Shown: positions 33,514 through 42,738, counted from the first letter of the stretch. The stretch is DNA of 64,000 nt from Cybelea sp963824595 (GCA_963824595.1 CAWGPY010000003.1:248001-312000); one strand, 5' to 3'. The notes: a model not told the origin generated them from the letters alone. Made by a program: numbers and translations.

Positions 33514-35763
33514 ATGATTCATGATCCCGCGCGGCGAGCGGGCGCATTACGACGTTACCTGAGTCTGCTGCTCCCGATCCTCGCGATCGCGTTGAGCGTC
33601 GCTCCGGCATTCTCGGCTTCGTCGCCGAAAATCGTGTCCGTCGACGTCACCGGCAATCTGCACGTGCCGACGCAGACGATCATGTCGGTCATCGCGGCGC
33701 GGCCGGGACAGCCCTACAATCCCAAGGTCGTTCAGGAAGACCTCGCCCGCATCAACGCCCTCGGCTACTTCGCCGACATCGCTCCGCCGCTGGTACGCGA
33801 GCGGCCCAACGGCATTGCGATCACCTATCGCGTGGTCGAGAACCCCGTCCTCACCAAGATCCTCTTCACCGGCAACGCGAAGGTCCCGAGCGACACGCTC
33901 CTGGCCCTGATGGACCTCTCGGTGGGGCAGGTCTTCAACACCAACACGTTCCGTCAGGACGTGCTCAAGATCAACAACTACTACGAGCGCATCGGCTACG
34001 GCGGCCAGGTGCCCACGCACGTCAAGGACATCAACCTCGACGCGAAGACCGGCTCGCTGACGCTCGTCATCCAAGAAGGGCTCGTCGTCAAGAACATCGT
34101 CATCGGCGGCGACCCGCTGCTGCCGCCGGCCTACCTCTTGACGGTGCTGACGCTCAAGCCCGGCAGCATCTACTCCGACGCCGTTCGCGACGCCGACTAC
34201 AAGGCGCTGCAGAAGATCTACGAAGACCACTTCCATCTCGAGCTCGGCAACTTCGAAGGCGGCATCGTTCCGTCGTCCATCGATCTCAAGGCCGGCACCG
34301 CCGACGTCAAATACAACATTTACGTGGCGCGCATCGCGGTGGTCGAGATCACCGGCAACACGCGCACGCGAGACCAGGTGGTCCGTCGCGAGCTGCGCGA
34401 GCGTCCCGGCATGGTGCTCAACACCGACGCGATCAAGCGCGATTACCAGCGCCTCAACGCGCTCAACTTTTTCTCGAAGGTCGAGCCCGACGTGAAACCC
34501 GGACCCGACCCGAAGAAGCCGCAGGACGTCACGCTCGTCTGGCACGTCACCGAGCAGCGCACCGCGTCGGCTTCGGTCGGCTTCGGTTACTCGGGCGGCC
34601 TCACGGGCCTCGGACTCTACGCCACGCTCGGCTTCTCCGACAACAATTTGCACGGCACGGGCAACTCGGCCGGCATCCAGTTCGAAGAGGGCGCGCGCAC
34701 CGGCGTCGCCCAGCTGAGCCTGTCGATTCCGTACCTCTCGAACACGCCGAAGGGCATGAAGTACAGCGCGGGCGGCTCGATCTTCACGAACCACTCGACC
34801 TACTACTATCCGGTCTACAGCATCCTCGGCACGTCCGTGGTCAGCAACCCGAACATTCCGATTCCGGTCACGCTCTATCCCAGCACGAACGCGCAGCAGC
34901 TCTCCAACGTCGTCGCGACCAACACGTCGAGTACCACGGGTGCGTCCGGCAACGTGGGACGCCGCCTCAGCGACTACACGATCCTGTCGCTCGCCGTCAC
35001 CGGCGAGAAGATCAAATACGACACCACGGTGCCGTCGCCGTACTACTTCCAAGGCAACCAGCCCAACCTCGTCGTCGGTCCGACGCCGAACCCGATCGGC
35101 GGGTCGACGGCGGGCTACGGCGGCTCGTTCGGCATCGCGGCGTCGTCCATCGCCAACGTCAACACCGGATCGCCGTATAACCTCGCGACCTACGGGCTGA
35201 GCTTGCAGACGATCACGCTCGACGACCCGTTCAACCCGCGCAGCGGCCTCAAGGGGCTGTTGAGCACTACGGTCTCGGCGCCGGCGCTCGGCTCGAACTT
35301 CACGTTCACCCAGAGCACCCTCGACGTCGCGAAGTTCTTCCCCATCCTCAAGGACGCTACGATCGGCGTGCACGGCGCCGCCTATAACTCGACCGGCGTG
35401 ATCCCGCCGAGCTCGCTCTACACGTTCTCCGACCAGCAGATGCGCGGCTACAACCAGGTGTTCTACGCCACCAACGCCTTCCTCGGGCAGGTCGAGCTGC
35501 GGCAGCCGATCGCGCTCGACCGCCGGATCACGCTGGCCGTCTTCGTGGACGAGCTCGACTATCACATACGCGGCGCGTATCCGCTGCTCAACCCGTACAC
35601 GAACCGCGTCGTGGGATATCCCGCCGACTGGGCGCTCTACGGGGACGCCGGCTTCGGCGTGCGGTTCGACGTGCCCCAGCTCGGTCTGCGAACGGTCCGC
35701 ATCGACTTCGCCAAAGGCGTGAACGGCACGCACACGAGCTTCGGAATCGGTCAAAGCTTCTGA
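33514..35763 (+). CDS. bamA: outer membrane protein assembly factor BamA
   Basis: Omp85-family insertase. From ATG 33514 it is 749 residues with a signal peptide (LSLLLPILAIALSVAPAFSA). Several POTRA domains follow, for example IVSVDVTGNLHVPTQTIMSV and VVEITGNTRTRDQVVRRELR. The C-terminal beta-barrel has the barrel-start GYSGGLTGLGLYATLGFSD, a lid-loop MRGY (the VRGF/Y motif) and a terminal Phe (GIGQSF). The frame stays open to 33346, but that N-terminus is not family-like. No clear Shine-Dalgarno precedes 33514. Located between tamB and Skp-like chaperone genes, the standard outer-membrane assembly cluster. Confidence 0.96.
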   Translation: MIHDPARRAGALRRYLSLLLPILAIALSVAPAFSASSPKIVSVDVTGNLHVPTQTIMSVIAARPGQPYNPKVVQEDLARINALGYFADIAPPLVRERPNGIAITYRVVENPVLTKILFTGNAKVPSDTLLALMDLSVGQVFNTNTFRQDVLKINNYYERIGYGGQVPTHVKDINLDAKTGSLTLVIQEGLVVKNIVIGGDPLLPPAYLLTVLTLKPGSIYSDAVRDADYKALQKIYEDHFHLELGNFEGGIVPSSIDLKAGTADVKYNIYVARIAVVEITGNTRTRDQVVRRELRERPGMVLNTDAIKRDYQRLNALNFFSKVEPDVKPGPDPKKPQDVTLVWHVTEQRTASASVGFGYSGGLTGLGLYATLGFSDNNLHGTGNSAGIQFEEGARTGVAQLSLSIPYLSNTPKGMKYSAGGSIFTNHSTYYYPVYSILGTSVVSNPNIPIPVTLYPSTNAQQLSNVVATNTSSTTGASGNVGRRLSDYTILSLAVTGEKIKYDTTVPSPYYFQGNQPNLVVGPTPNPIGGSTAGYGGSFGIAASSIANVNTGSPYNLATYGLSLQTITLDDPFNPRSGLKGLLSTTVSAPALGSNFTFTQSTLDVAKFFPILKDATIGVHGAAYNSTGVIPPSSLYTFSDQQMRGYNQVFYATNAFLGQVELRQPIALDRRITLAVFVDELDYHIRGAYPLLNPYTNRVVGYPADWALYGDAGFGVRFDVPQLGLRTVRIDFAKGVNGTHTSFGIGQSF

Positions 35764-35800
35764 GGACGATCCGATCCCGGAGTCGAAGAAGCCCGGCGAT

Positions 35801-36604
35801 ATGAAGCTCCGTTCAGCCTTAGTTTTTGCCGCGGCCCTGTCGGCCGCCACCTGGATCAGCCCCGGCGCGATCGCCGCCGACCTGACCGACGTCGGCTACG
35901 TGGATCAGGCCGACGTCGCGAACCTGCCCGTGTTCGTCAACGCGAACCGGCAGCTGGCGGGGTTCAAATCTCAGCTCGACGGGCAGTACAACGCGCAGCT
36001 CAAGCACGCGCGCAGCGACGCCGACCGTCAGCAGATCGCGCTGTCGTTCCAGCAGAAGCTCAACGACAAGCAGCGCGAGATCGTCGGGCCGCTGCTGCAG
36101 CGCGCTCAGATGGCGATCGCTGCGGTCGCCGCGTCGCGCGGCCTCTCGGTCATCGTCGACAAGCGCGTCGTCATCTTCGGCGGCCAGGACATCACCAAGG
36201 ACGTCGAGGCGGTGTTCGGCAGCTCGCAGGCCATCGCGCCGCCGTCCGCCACGCCGCCGCCGTCGGAAATCGGCTACGTGGATCAAACGGTGCTCGACGG
36301 CGTCCCCAAGGTGCAGAGCGCCAACAGCTCGATGAATCAGTTCGAGACCACGCAGCGCCAGATCTTCTCCGCGAAGCTCGCGCAGGCGAAGAACAGCGGC
36401 GACAAGGCGCAGATCCTGCAGCAGTTCAACAAGATGGTCAGCGACAAGCAGGATCAGCTGCTCAAGCCGCTGGTGGATCAGACGCGCGCCGCGACGACCG
36501 ACGTCGCACGCAAGAAGAACCTGCTGCTGGTCATCGACAAAGCCGACGTGATCTACGGAGGCACGGACATCACGACGGATGTCCAAAATGCGCTCACCAA
36601 GTAG
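35801..36604 (+). CDS. OmpH/Skp-like periplasmic chaperone with internally duplicated domain
   Basis: A 267-residue exported protein (signal peptide about 1-24). It holds two copies of an OmpH/Skp unit. Copy one begins at GYVDQADV (about 31) and ends at VVIFGGQDITKDV; copy two begins at GYVDQTVL (about 157) and ends at DVIYGGTDITTDV. Each has the Skp-like plan of a short strand, a long charged helical arm and a returning strand. Skp trimers carry unfolded outer-membrane proteins to the Bam complex. It follows bamA by 37 nt and overlaps the next OmpH-like gene, forming an array of four such domains over three genes. Confidence 0.85.
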   Translation: MKLRSALVFAAALSAATWISPGAIAADLTDVGYVDQADVANLPVFVNANRQLAGFKSQLDGQYNAQLKHARSDADRQQIALSFQQKLNDKQREIVGPLLQRAQMAIAAVAASRGLSVIVDKRVVIFGGQDITKDVEAVFGSSQAIAPPSATPPPSEIGYVDQTVLDGVPKVQSANSSMNQFETTQRQIFSAKLAQAKNSGDKAQILQQFNKMVSDKQDQLLKPLVDQTRAATTDVARKKNLLLVIDKADVIYGGTDITTDVQNALTK

Positions 36605-37895
36605 CGCCGGCCGGCGCCCGAGCGCGCGTCTGCTGGTTCTCGGCGCCGCCGCAGCGATCGCGGCCGCCGGCTGCGGCCCCAACGTCCACTCCTCGTCGGT
36701 TCGCGGCACCGGATACGTTCGGATGGACGAGGCCGTGAAGAAGCATCCGCTCTATCCGCAGCTCACGCAGCTCGACGACGCGATCGCCGTGATCAACATG
36801 CAGTTCGCCGGCCCGCGAGTGCCGCTGAGCGCAAAGCAGATCGTGGCCCAGACCGCGGTGCTCAATCGCGAGCTGCGCGCCGCGCAGGATCGCGCGAACA
36901 AGATCCTCGCGCAGAAGCAGCGCGACTACGCGCAGCGCGAGCAGCAGGCCGTGACCGCCGCGCTTGCGGCCGCGGGCATCAAGGGCGCCGGCGCGCTGGC
37001 CGCCCAGCAGATGAGCGGGGCGTCGTCCGCGCAGGCGGCGCAGGCCGCGCAAGCCGCCAACTCCGACCTGATGGCGTACCAGCAGAGCGTCATCGCCCAA
37101 GACAGCGCGGCCAGCTCGTCGGTGCAGCGCCAGCTGCAGACGCAAGCCGATCAAAAGTATCGCGCCAAGGCCGAGCAGCTGCAGCAGAACGAGACCGACT
37201 TGGCGCTGCGCCTGACGCAACAAGACTCGGGCGCCCGCCTCGCGGTCAAGATGAAGCTCAACAACCTCGCCTTGGACCCCGACGCGCGCAAGCAGGCGCA
37301 GTCGCAGCTCGCCTCCCTCGCCGCGAAAGAACAGGCGCAGATCGACGCGCAGCGTTCGGCCGACGCCGCGACGCTGCGGGCCTATCGCGCGCAGCTGGAA
37401 CGCGAGACCGGCGACTCGATTCGCTCGCAGGTCGGCGCGATCAACGCGCAGACCCGGGTCAAGCTCGAGGAGCGGCGCAACGAGGTGGGGTCGCAGCTGC
37501 GCAGCCTCGGTCCGCCGTCGCTGCCGGCGAACCTGCCGCCCGGCGTGCAGGGCAAGATTACCCAGATCCATCACCAGTTCGTCTCGCAGTTCCAAGCCGA
37601 CGCTGCCAAGACGGTGCAGCAATACAACGACACGAAGTCGGATCTCGACCGCCAGTACGCCGCCCTCCACGGGGCCGACGTCGGCGCCACCGGCGCGGCG
37701 GGCAAAGAGCTGGCGTCGCTCCAGAAACGGCGCGGCGATCTCTACAAGCAGATCGTCACGCAAATCGAGAACGACGCCGGCCGGATCGCCAAGGAGCAAG
37801 GGTTTAGCGTGGTATTCATCAACATATGGGCTGCCGCGGGCGGCTACGATCTCACAAACCAAGTCATCAAAGACGTCGAAAGCCAACACGAGTGA
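36579..37895 (+). CDS. OmpH/Skp-like coiled-coil lipoprotein
   Basis: A 438-residue predicted lipoprotein; the lipobox ends GAAAAIAAAGC at about residue 32. After GTGYVRMDEAVKKHPLYPQL, which resembles the OmpH first strand, it is dominated by a very long Ala/Gln/Arg-rich helical region with coiled-coil character (about 75-330). A C-terminal strand follows (FSVVFINIWAAAGGYDLTNQV), like the last strand of OmpH domains. It is much longer than typical Skp (about 160 residues). It may start at 36579 or 36588; both overlap the preceding gene. A tethered long-arm chaperone is an inference. Confidence 0.75.
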   Translation: MSKMRSPSSAGRRPSARLLVLGAAAAIAAAGCGPNVHSSSVRGTGYVRMDEAVKKHPLYPQLTQLDDAIAVINMQFAGPRVPLSAKQIVAQTAVLNRELRAAQDRANKILAQKQRDYAQREQQAVTAALAAAGIKGAGALAAQQMSGASSAQAAQAAQAANSDLMAYQQSVIAQDSAASSSVQRQLQTQADQKYRAKAEQLQQNETDLALRLTQQDSGARLAVKMKLNNLALDPDARKQAQSQLASLAAKEQAQIDAQRSADAATLRAYRAQLERETGDSIRSQVGAINAQTRVKLEERRNEVGSQLRSLGPPSLPANLPPGVQGKITQIHHQFVSQFQADAAKTVQQYNDTKSDLDRQYAALHGADVGATGAAGKELASLQKRRGDLYKQIVTQIENDAGRIAKEQGFSVVFINIWAAAGGYDLTNQVIKDVESQHE

Positions 37896-38299
37896 AACGA
37901 TTTATACAACTGACGCTTCTCATCTGCGCGGCCGTTTTGGGCGGCTGCGCGACGCAAAGCCCCATCGGCCTGGTGGACGTGCAGCGCATCGTCAACAATT
38001 GGCCCGAGTACCAGGGATATCAGAATCAGCTGATGAGCGAAGAGCGCACGATCGAGGGACGCCGGGAGAGCATGTCGCGTAAACAAGGCGAGGCGCTCGT
38101 GTTGCAGCGCAAATACGCGAAGATCACCGATCGGCTGTCGCAGCAGATCCGCGACGCCGCCGGGAAGATCGCCACGCAGCGGCAGCTCAAGCTCGTCTTC
38201 ACCCGCGAAGGCATCGGCTACGGCGGCGTCGACATCACGGCCGACATCGAGAAGGCGCTGAACATCACGGAGAAGGCGACGCCCACACCGGGCACGTAG
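37892..38299 (+). CDS. OmpH/Skp-like lipoprotein
   Basis: A 135-residue protein with a lipoprotein signal (LICAAVLGGC) followed by an OmpH unit. It has the first strand PIGLVDVQRIVNNWPEYQGYQ, a helical arm (EERTIEGRRESMSRKQGEALV) and the returning strand LKLVFTREGIGYGGVDITADI. The last motif is nearly the same as that ending both copies in the first OmpH gene of the cluster. GTG 37892 overlaps the previous stop by 4 nt; lpxD starts 11 nt later. Placement of ompH directly before lpxD mirrors the E. coli bamA-skp-lpxD order. Confidence 0.85.
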   Translation: MKRFIQLTLLICAAVLGGCATQSPIGLVDVQRIVNNWPEYQGYQNQLMSEERTIEGRRESMSRKQGEALVLQRKYAKITDRLSQQIRDAAGKIATQRQLKLVFTREGIGYGGVDITADIEKALNITEKATPTPGT

Positions 38300-38310
38300 G
38301 CGAGAAGTCC

Positions 38311-39330
38311 ATGCTGGGCACGCTGCAGGAGCTGGCCTCGCGCGTGGGCGGCCGCGTCGTCGGCGACGGCGGCGTTGCGATCGTGCGGGTCGCCACTATC
38401 GAAGAAGCCGGCGGCGACGCGCTGACCTTCGCCACCACGCCGGCCTATCTCACGGCGGCGCTCGCGAGCGGCGCCGGCGCCGTGCTGGTCGAGGCGCCGC
38501 TCGCGCCCGGCGCGGCCGGCAAACCGCTGCTCGTCGTCGAGAACGCCCGCCACGCCTTGGCGCAGCTGCTAGCGGAGATGAAGCCGGGCCGTCCCCAGGG
38601 GCCGTTTCGGCATCCCACGGCGACCGTCGAGCCCGACGCCGCGCTGGCCGCCGACGTCTACGTCGGCGCGCGGGCGTACGTGGGCAATCGAACGACGATC
38701 GGACGCGGGGGCGTGGTGAGCGCGGGCGCGTACGTCGGCGACGAGGTGATCGTCGGCGAATCGGTGTGGATCCATCCCCACGCGATCGTCATGTCCGGCA
38801 CGCGCATCGGCGACCGCGTCGTGCTGCACTCGGGATGCGTGATCGGCAGCGACGGCTTCGGCTGGGCGTTTCTCGACGGCCGCACGGAGCGAATTCCGCA
38901 AGTCGGCAACGTGGTGCTCGACGACGACGTGGAGATCGGCGCGAATACGTGCGTGGACCGGGCGCAGACCGGCAGCACGCGGATCGGCGCCGGCACGAAG
39001 GTCGACAACCTCGTGCAGATCGGGCACAACTGCCGAATCGGCAAGGATTGCGTCATCGCCGCGCTTACCGGCCTCGCGGGCTCGACGATCCTCGGCGACA
39101 ACGTCAAGGTGGCGGGGCAGGTCGGCTTCAAGGGGCACGTGACCGTCGGCTCGGGCGTGACGATCGCGGGCCAATCCGGGGTGTGGCGCGACGTCGCCGA
39201 CGGAATGACCGTCTCGGGCAACCCGGCGCACGATCATCGCGAGGAGCTTCGGCAAGAGGTCATGATTCGCAAGCTGCCAAAGCTGTTCGATCGTGTCGAG
39301 GCTCTTGAGCGTTCGCGCGCGGACGAGTAA
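38311..39330 (+). CDS. lpxD: UDP-3-O-(3-hydroxyacyl)glucosamine N-acyltransferase LpxD
   Basis: Third enzyme of lipid A synthesis; adds the N-linked acyl chain. The 339-residue protein has an N-terminal uridine-binding domain (about 1-100) and a left-handed beta-helix of hexapeptide repeats (VGARAYVGNRTTIGRGGVV, NTCVDRAQTGSTRIG). The catalytic-His segment is QIGHNCRIG, and a C-terminal helix follows (PKLFDRVEALERS). Normal length. ATG 38311. Followed by lpxC with 6 nt between. Confidence 0.96.
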   Translation: MLGTLQELASRVGGRVVGDGGVAIVRVATIEEAGGDALTFATTPAYLTAALASGAGAVLVEAPLAPGAAGKPLLVVENARHALAQLLAEMKPGRPQGPFRHPTATVEPDAALAADVYVGARAYVGNRTTIGRGGVVSAGAYVGDEVIVGESVWIHPHAIVMSGTRIGDRVVLHSGCVIGSDGFGWAFLDGRTERIPQVGNVVLDDDVEIGANTCVDRAQTGSTRIGAGTKVDNLVQIGHNCRIGKDCVIAALTGLAGSTILGDNVKVAGQVGFKGHVTVGSGVTIAGQSGVWRDVADGMTVSGNPAHDHREELRQEVMIRKLPKLFDRVEALERSRADE

Positions 39331-39336
39331 CGCCGC

Positions 39337-40158
39337 ATGATGCAAGCGACGCTCCGCGAGCCGTTCCGCTTCGAGGGAATCGGCCTGCACACCGGCGCGC
39401 ACGCCGCGGTCGAGGTGCGACCCGCGCGTCCCGACGAGGGCCTGACGTTCGTCCTCGGGCGCACGCGGGTGCCCGCGGCCGTCGAGAACGTGCTCGACAC
39501 GTCACGCGCCACCGTGCTGGGGGTAGGCGCCGCGACCGTCTCCACCACGGAGCACCTGCTCTCGGCGCTGCTCGCCATGGGCGTGAGCAACGCGGAGATC
39601 GCGGTCGAGGGGCCCGAGATTCCGGCCGAGGACGGCAGCGCCGCGTCGTTCGCGGCCTCGATCGCGCGGTGCGGCATCGAGGTGCAGAATCGCGCGCGCA
39701 AAGTGTTCGAGCTGGAGACGCCGTGCTGGGTTCGCGCCGGCGACCGGATGCTCGCGGCGTTTCCGTCGCCGAGCCTCCGCGTGCGTTTCGTCGCCGATTT
39801 CCCCGCGCCGATCGGCACGCAGTATTTCGACGGCGACATCGACTCGACGAGCTATCGCACCGAGATCGCCGGAGCGCGCACGTTCGCCTACCTGCACGAG
39901 ATCGAGGCGCTATGGGCGCGCGGGCTCGGGCGCGGCGGCAGCCTGGAGAACGCGCTCGTCTTCGCACCCGACGGGCCGCTGCAGCCGCTGCGCTGGCCGA
40001 ACGAGGCGGTGCGACATAAAGTGCTCGATCTGATCGGCGACTTCGCGCTGTTGGGCGCGTGGCCGCAGTGCGAGATCGTGGCGATCAAGAGCGGACACGA
40101 GCTGCACGCCGCGATGCTGCGCGCATTGGCGGCGCGATCGCCCGTGACGTCCGCATAG
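39337..40158 (+). CDS. lpxC: UDP-3-O-acyl-N-acetylglucosamine deacetylase LpxC
   Basis: Zinc amidase catalysing the committed step of lipid A synthesis. The 273-residue protein is a little shorter than the E. coli enzyme (about 305). Zinc ligands and catalytic motifs are visible: STTEHLLSAL (His ligand), ARTFAYLHEIE, GLGRGGSLENALVF, NEAVRHKVLDLIGDFAL (His and Asp ligands), and the catalytic-His GHELH. Start is ATG 39337 or the adjacent ATG 39340. It is the second gene in lpxD-lpxC-fabZ-lpxA, an arrangement common outside Proteobacteria. Confidence 0.97.
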   Translation: MMQATLREPFRFEGIGLHTGAHAAVEVRPARPDEGLTFVLGRTRVPAAVENVLDTSRATVLGVGAATVSTTEHLLSALLAMGVSNAEIAVEGPEIPAEDGSAASFAASIARCGIEVQNRARKVFELETPCWVRAGDRMLAAFPSPSLRVRFVADFPAPIGTQYFDGDIDSTSYRTEIAGARTFAYLHEIEALWARGLGRGGSLENALVFAPDGPLQPLRWPNEAVRHKVLDLIGDFALLGAWPQCEIVAIKSGHELHAAMLRALAARSPVTSA

Positions 40159-40168
40159 GAGAGCGACT

Positions 40169-40642
40169 TTGGCCGAACTGGATATCCGCGCGATCTTCGA
40201 GATACTTCCGCACCGCTACCCCATGCTGCTCGTCGATCGCATCCTGGAGTTCGAGCCGATGAAGCGCGTGCGCGGCTATAAGAACATCACCTACAACGAG
40301 AACATGTTTGCGGGGCACTTTCCGAACAACCCGGTGCTGCCCGGCGTTTATATGATCGAGGCGCTGGCGCAGCTCGGCGGCGCGATGATCCTCGAGCCGG
40401 GCGAGTTCGCGCGTAAGACGCCGTACCTCGCGGGCATCGACAAGGCGAAGTTCCGCCGGCCCGTGATTCCGGGAGATCGGCTCGACATGGAGGTGAAGAT
40501 GCTGCGCCACAAGCGCAACATCGGGTGGGTCTCCGGCGAGGCGACGGTCGACGGACAGTTCGCCTGCTCGGCCGAGCTGATGTTCTCGATCACGTCCGAC
40601 CCGCGCGTCTTCGGCTCCGAATCCAGTGTGCTCCGCGTTTAG
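40169..40642 (+). CDS. fabZ: 3-hydroxyacyl-[acyl-carrier-protein] dehydratase FabZ
   Basis: Hotdog-fold dehydratase of the fatty-acid elongation cycle, drawing on the same hydroxyacyl-ACP pool as LpxA and LpxD. The 157-residue protein has the catalytic LPHRYPMLLVDRI (His, about residue 18) and the helix FPNNPVLPGVYMIEALAQLGG that carries the active-site Glu. The start is TTG 40169 with GGAGAG upstream at suitable spacing. Its place between lpxC and lpxA is typical. Confidence 0.96.
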   Translation: MAELDIRAIFEILPHRYPMLLVDRILEFEPMKRVRGYKNITYNENMFAGHFPNNPVLPGVYMIEALAQLGGAMILEPGEFARKTPYLAGIDKAKFRRPVIPGDRLDMEVKMLRHKRNIGWVSGEATVDGQFACSAELMFSITSDPRVFGSESSVLRV

Positions 40643-40655
40643 CAAGGTCCCCTAG

Positions 40656-41423
40656 ATGCTGCATTCGACGGCGATCGTGCATCCGAGCGCCGACGTTGGG
40701 AAGAGCGTCGAGGTCGGGCCCTACTGCATCGTGGGCGAACACGTGTCGATCGGGGCGCGAACGGTGCTGCAGGCGCACGTCGTGGTGAACGGCTGGACCG
40801 AGATCGGCGAGGACTGCACGCTCTATCCCTTCGTCACGGTCGGCGCCGCGTCGCAAGACCGCAAGTACGCCGGCGAGCGCGCGTATACGAAGGTCGGCAA
40901 CCGCACGATCCTGCGCGAGTACGTGAGCATCCAGCGCGCCACCGGGAACGACTCGCTCACGTCGGTGGGCGACGACTGCCTGCTGCTCGCCTACGTGCAC
41001 ATCGCACACAACTGCATCGTCGGCCACGGCGTGACGATGAGCAACCTCGCGCAGCTCGCCGGCCACGTGGAGATCGGCGACTACGTCACCATCGGCGGCC
41101 ACACGGGCATCCATCAGTTCACGCGCGTCGGCCGCCACGCGATGGTGGGCGGCATGAGCAAGCTGACCAAAGACGTGCCGCCCTACTTCCTCGTCGAGGG
41201 CAACCCGTGCCGCCCCTACGGGCTCAACAGCGTCGGCCTGCGCCGCGCTGCCTTCTCGGCGCTCGAGCGCAACGAGATCAAGCGCTGTTACAAGACGCTC
41301 TACGATCCGAAGTTCAACGTGTCGCAAGCGATCGAAGCAATGAAAGCCCAAGTGACCACGGATCCGGGCCGCGAGATCGTCGCCTTTCTCGAAACGCGCT
41401 CCGAACGAGGCGTACTTAAGTAG
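40656..41423 (+). CDS. lpxA: acyl-[acyl-carrier-protein]-UDP-N-acetylglucosamine O-acyltransferase LpxA
   Basis: First enzyme of lipid A synthesis. The 255-residue left-handed beta-helix protein has HSTAIVHPSADVGKSVEVGP, GAASQDRKYAGE, ILREYVSIQRAT, and the catalytic-His segment AYVHIAHNCIVGHG. The C-terminal helical part includes NPCRPYGLNSVGLRRA and ends with short helices. Normal family length. ATG 40656 lies 13 nt after fabZ. It is followed by a structured 168-bp inverted-repeat element before lpxB. Confidence 0.97.
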   Translation: MLHSTAIVHPSADVGKSVEVGPYCIVGEHVSIGARTVLQAHVVVNGWTEIGEDCTLYPFVTVGAASQDRKYAGERAYTKVGNRTILREYVSIQRATGNDSLTSVGDDCLLLAYVHIAHNCIVGHGVTMSNLAQLAGHVEIGDYVTIGGHTGIHQFTRVGRHAMVGGMSKLTKDVPPYFLVEGNPCRPYGLNSVGLRRAAFSALERNEIKRCYKTLYDPKFNVSQAIEAMKAQVTTDPGREIVAFLETRSERGVLK

Positions 41424-41430
41424 CTCGCCG

Positions 41431-41598
41431 CGGGAGCTTGGCAACTCCATGTCGCGCAGGGGGACTCCGACGCGAGCGCCATTGACAGGAGGTCATGACT
41501 TTCCTTAGCAGGTGGCGCGAGCGCGGCGTAGCAGTCGCGTCACATGGAAGTGACGCGACGAGCGACCCCGGCGCGAGATGGGGTTGTCGAGCTCCCGC
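41431..41598. repeat. 168-bp element with 28-bp imperfect terminal inverted repeats (MITE-like or structured RNA)
   Basis: Bases 41431-41458 and 41571-41598 are inverted copies matching at 24 of 28 positions. Nested inside is a perfect 10-bp inverted repeat GTCGCGTCAC (41534-41543) / GTGACGCGAC (41550-41559) around ATGGAA. The element fills the lpxA-lpxB gap and ends about 25 nt before the lpxB start. It encodes no protein. The shape suits a miniature inverted-repeat element or a strong RNA fold-back; no target-site duplication is evident. Confidence 0.7.
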
Positions 41599-41622
41599 AG
41601 CGATGAGAATGAAGAACGCCGA

Positions 41623-42738
41623 GTGAGATACTTCTTCTCGACGGGCGAAGCCTCAGGCGAATCCGTCGCGTTGCTGCTCGCCGCCGCGATACGCGAGATC
41701 GACCCCGACGCGCGCTTCCAAGGGATCGGGGGCTCCGCGATGCGCGCCGCCGGATTTACGCTGTGGCGCGATCACGCCGGCTGGGCGAGCATGGGTCCGC
41801 TGGCAGCGATTCCGCGCATCCCGAAACTGCTGGCGATCATGCTGCGCACGGCGTTTCACATTCGGGCGTCGAAGCCGGATCTCGTCGTGCTCGTGGATTT
41901 CGGCGTCTTCAACCTGCGCTTGGCGTCAACGCTGCACCGTCTGCGCTACGACAAGCCGGTGATGGATCTTTTTCCTCCGGGCACGTGGCTGGACGACGCG
42001 AAGAAGGCGCGCCGCGTCGCCGAGGTCTCCGAGCCGGTGACGGCGTTCGCGCATCAGTACCGGTTCTACAAGAGCCTCGGATCGCGCGTGAACTACTTCG
42101 GGCATCCGCTGGCGAGCCGGTATGCGATGCGTCCGATGCGCGCGTCGGCGCTCCTCGACGCCGGGACGGTCGCGCTGCTGCCCGGCAGCCGCGCCGGCGA
42201 ACTGCGGCGGCATCTGCCCGTGCTTGCGGCGGCGTATCGCGAGCTGCAGCGGCGCCGGCCGAAGCTGCGCGGCGTGTTCGGCGCGGCCAACGCGCGCGGA
42301 GCGGCGACCATCGCGCGCGCGATCGAAGAGGAGCGGTTGAGCAACGTGACCGTCGTTGACGGCGCCGCCGCCGCGCTGGCGGACGCGGACGCGGCGTGGG
42401 TCGCGTCGGGCACGGCCGTGCTCGAGACGGCGCTGTCGGGCGTGCCGGCGGTCGCGCTGTACGTGATCCCGCCGGTGCTGATCCGCTACGGCAAGCGGAT
42501 GATCCGGCACCGGTACATCACGCTGCCGAATTTGGTGCTCGAGCGCGAGATCGTTCCGGAGCTGCTGCAGGACGACGCGACGCCGCAGCGGCTCGCGGAC
42601 GCGGCCGGCGAGCTCATGACGGATCCGTCGAAGCAGTACGGCGCGTTTCTGGAGCTGCGCGAGGCGTTGGGTCCGCCCGACGCGCTCGAGCGCTGCGCGC
42701 GCTTCGCGGTGGAGCTGGCGCGGGGCGCTCGCGCGTGA
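41623..42738 (+). CDS. lpxB: lipid-A-disaccharide synthase LpxB
   Basis: GT19 glycosyltransferase joining UDP-diacylglucosamine with lipid X. The 371-residue protein has the N-terminal STGEASGE (usually GEASGD), GIGGSAMRAAGF, VVLVDFGVFNLRLA, the VMDLFPPGTWLDD segment, LLPGSRAGELRRHLPVL, and the C-terminal donor-binding ASGTAVLETALSGVPAV. The frame is open from ATG 41578, but that codon lies inside the inverted-repeat element. GTG 41623 gives the family N-terminus. The end overlaps the metallophosphoesterase by 4 nt. Confidence 0.94.
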   Translation: MRYFFSTGEASGESVALLLAAAIREIDPDARFQGIGGSAMRAAGFTLWRDHAGWASMGPLAAIPRIPKLLAIMLRTAFHIRASKPDLVVLVDFGVFNLRLASTLHRLRYDKPVMDLFPPGTWLDDAKKARRVAEVSEPVTAFAHQYRFYKSLGSRVNYFGHPLASRYAMRPMRASALLDAGTVALLPGSRAGELRRHLPVLAAAYRELQRRRPKLRGVFGAANARGAATIARAIEEERLSNVTVVDGAAAALADADAAWVASGTAVLETALSGVPAVALYVIPPVLIRYGKRMIRHRYITLPNLVLEREIVPELLQDDATPQRLADAAGELMTDPSKQYGAFLELREALGPPDALERCARFAVELARGARA

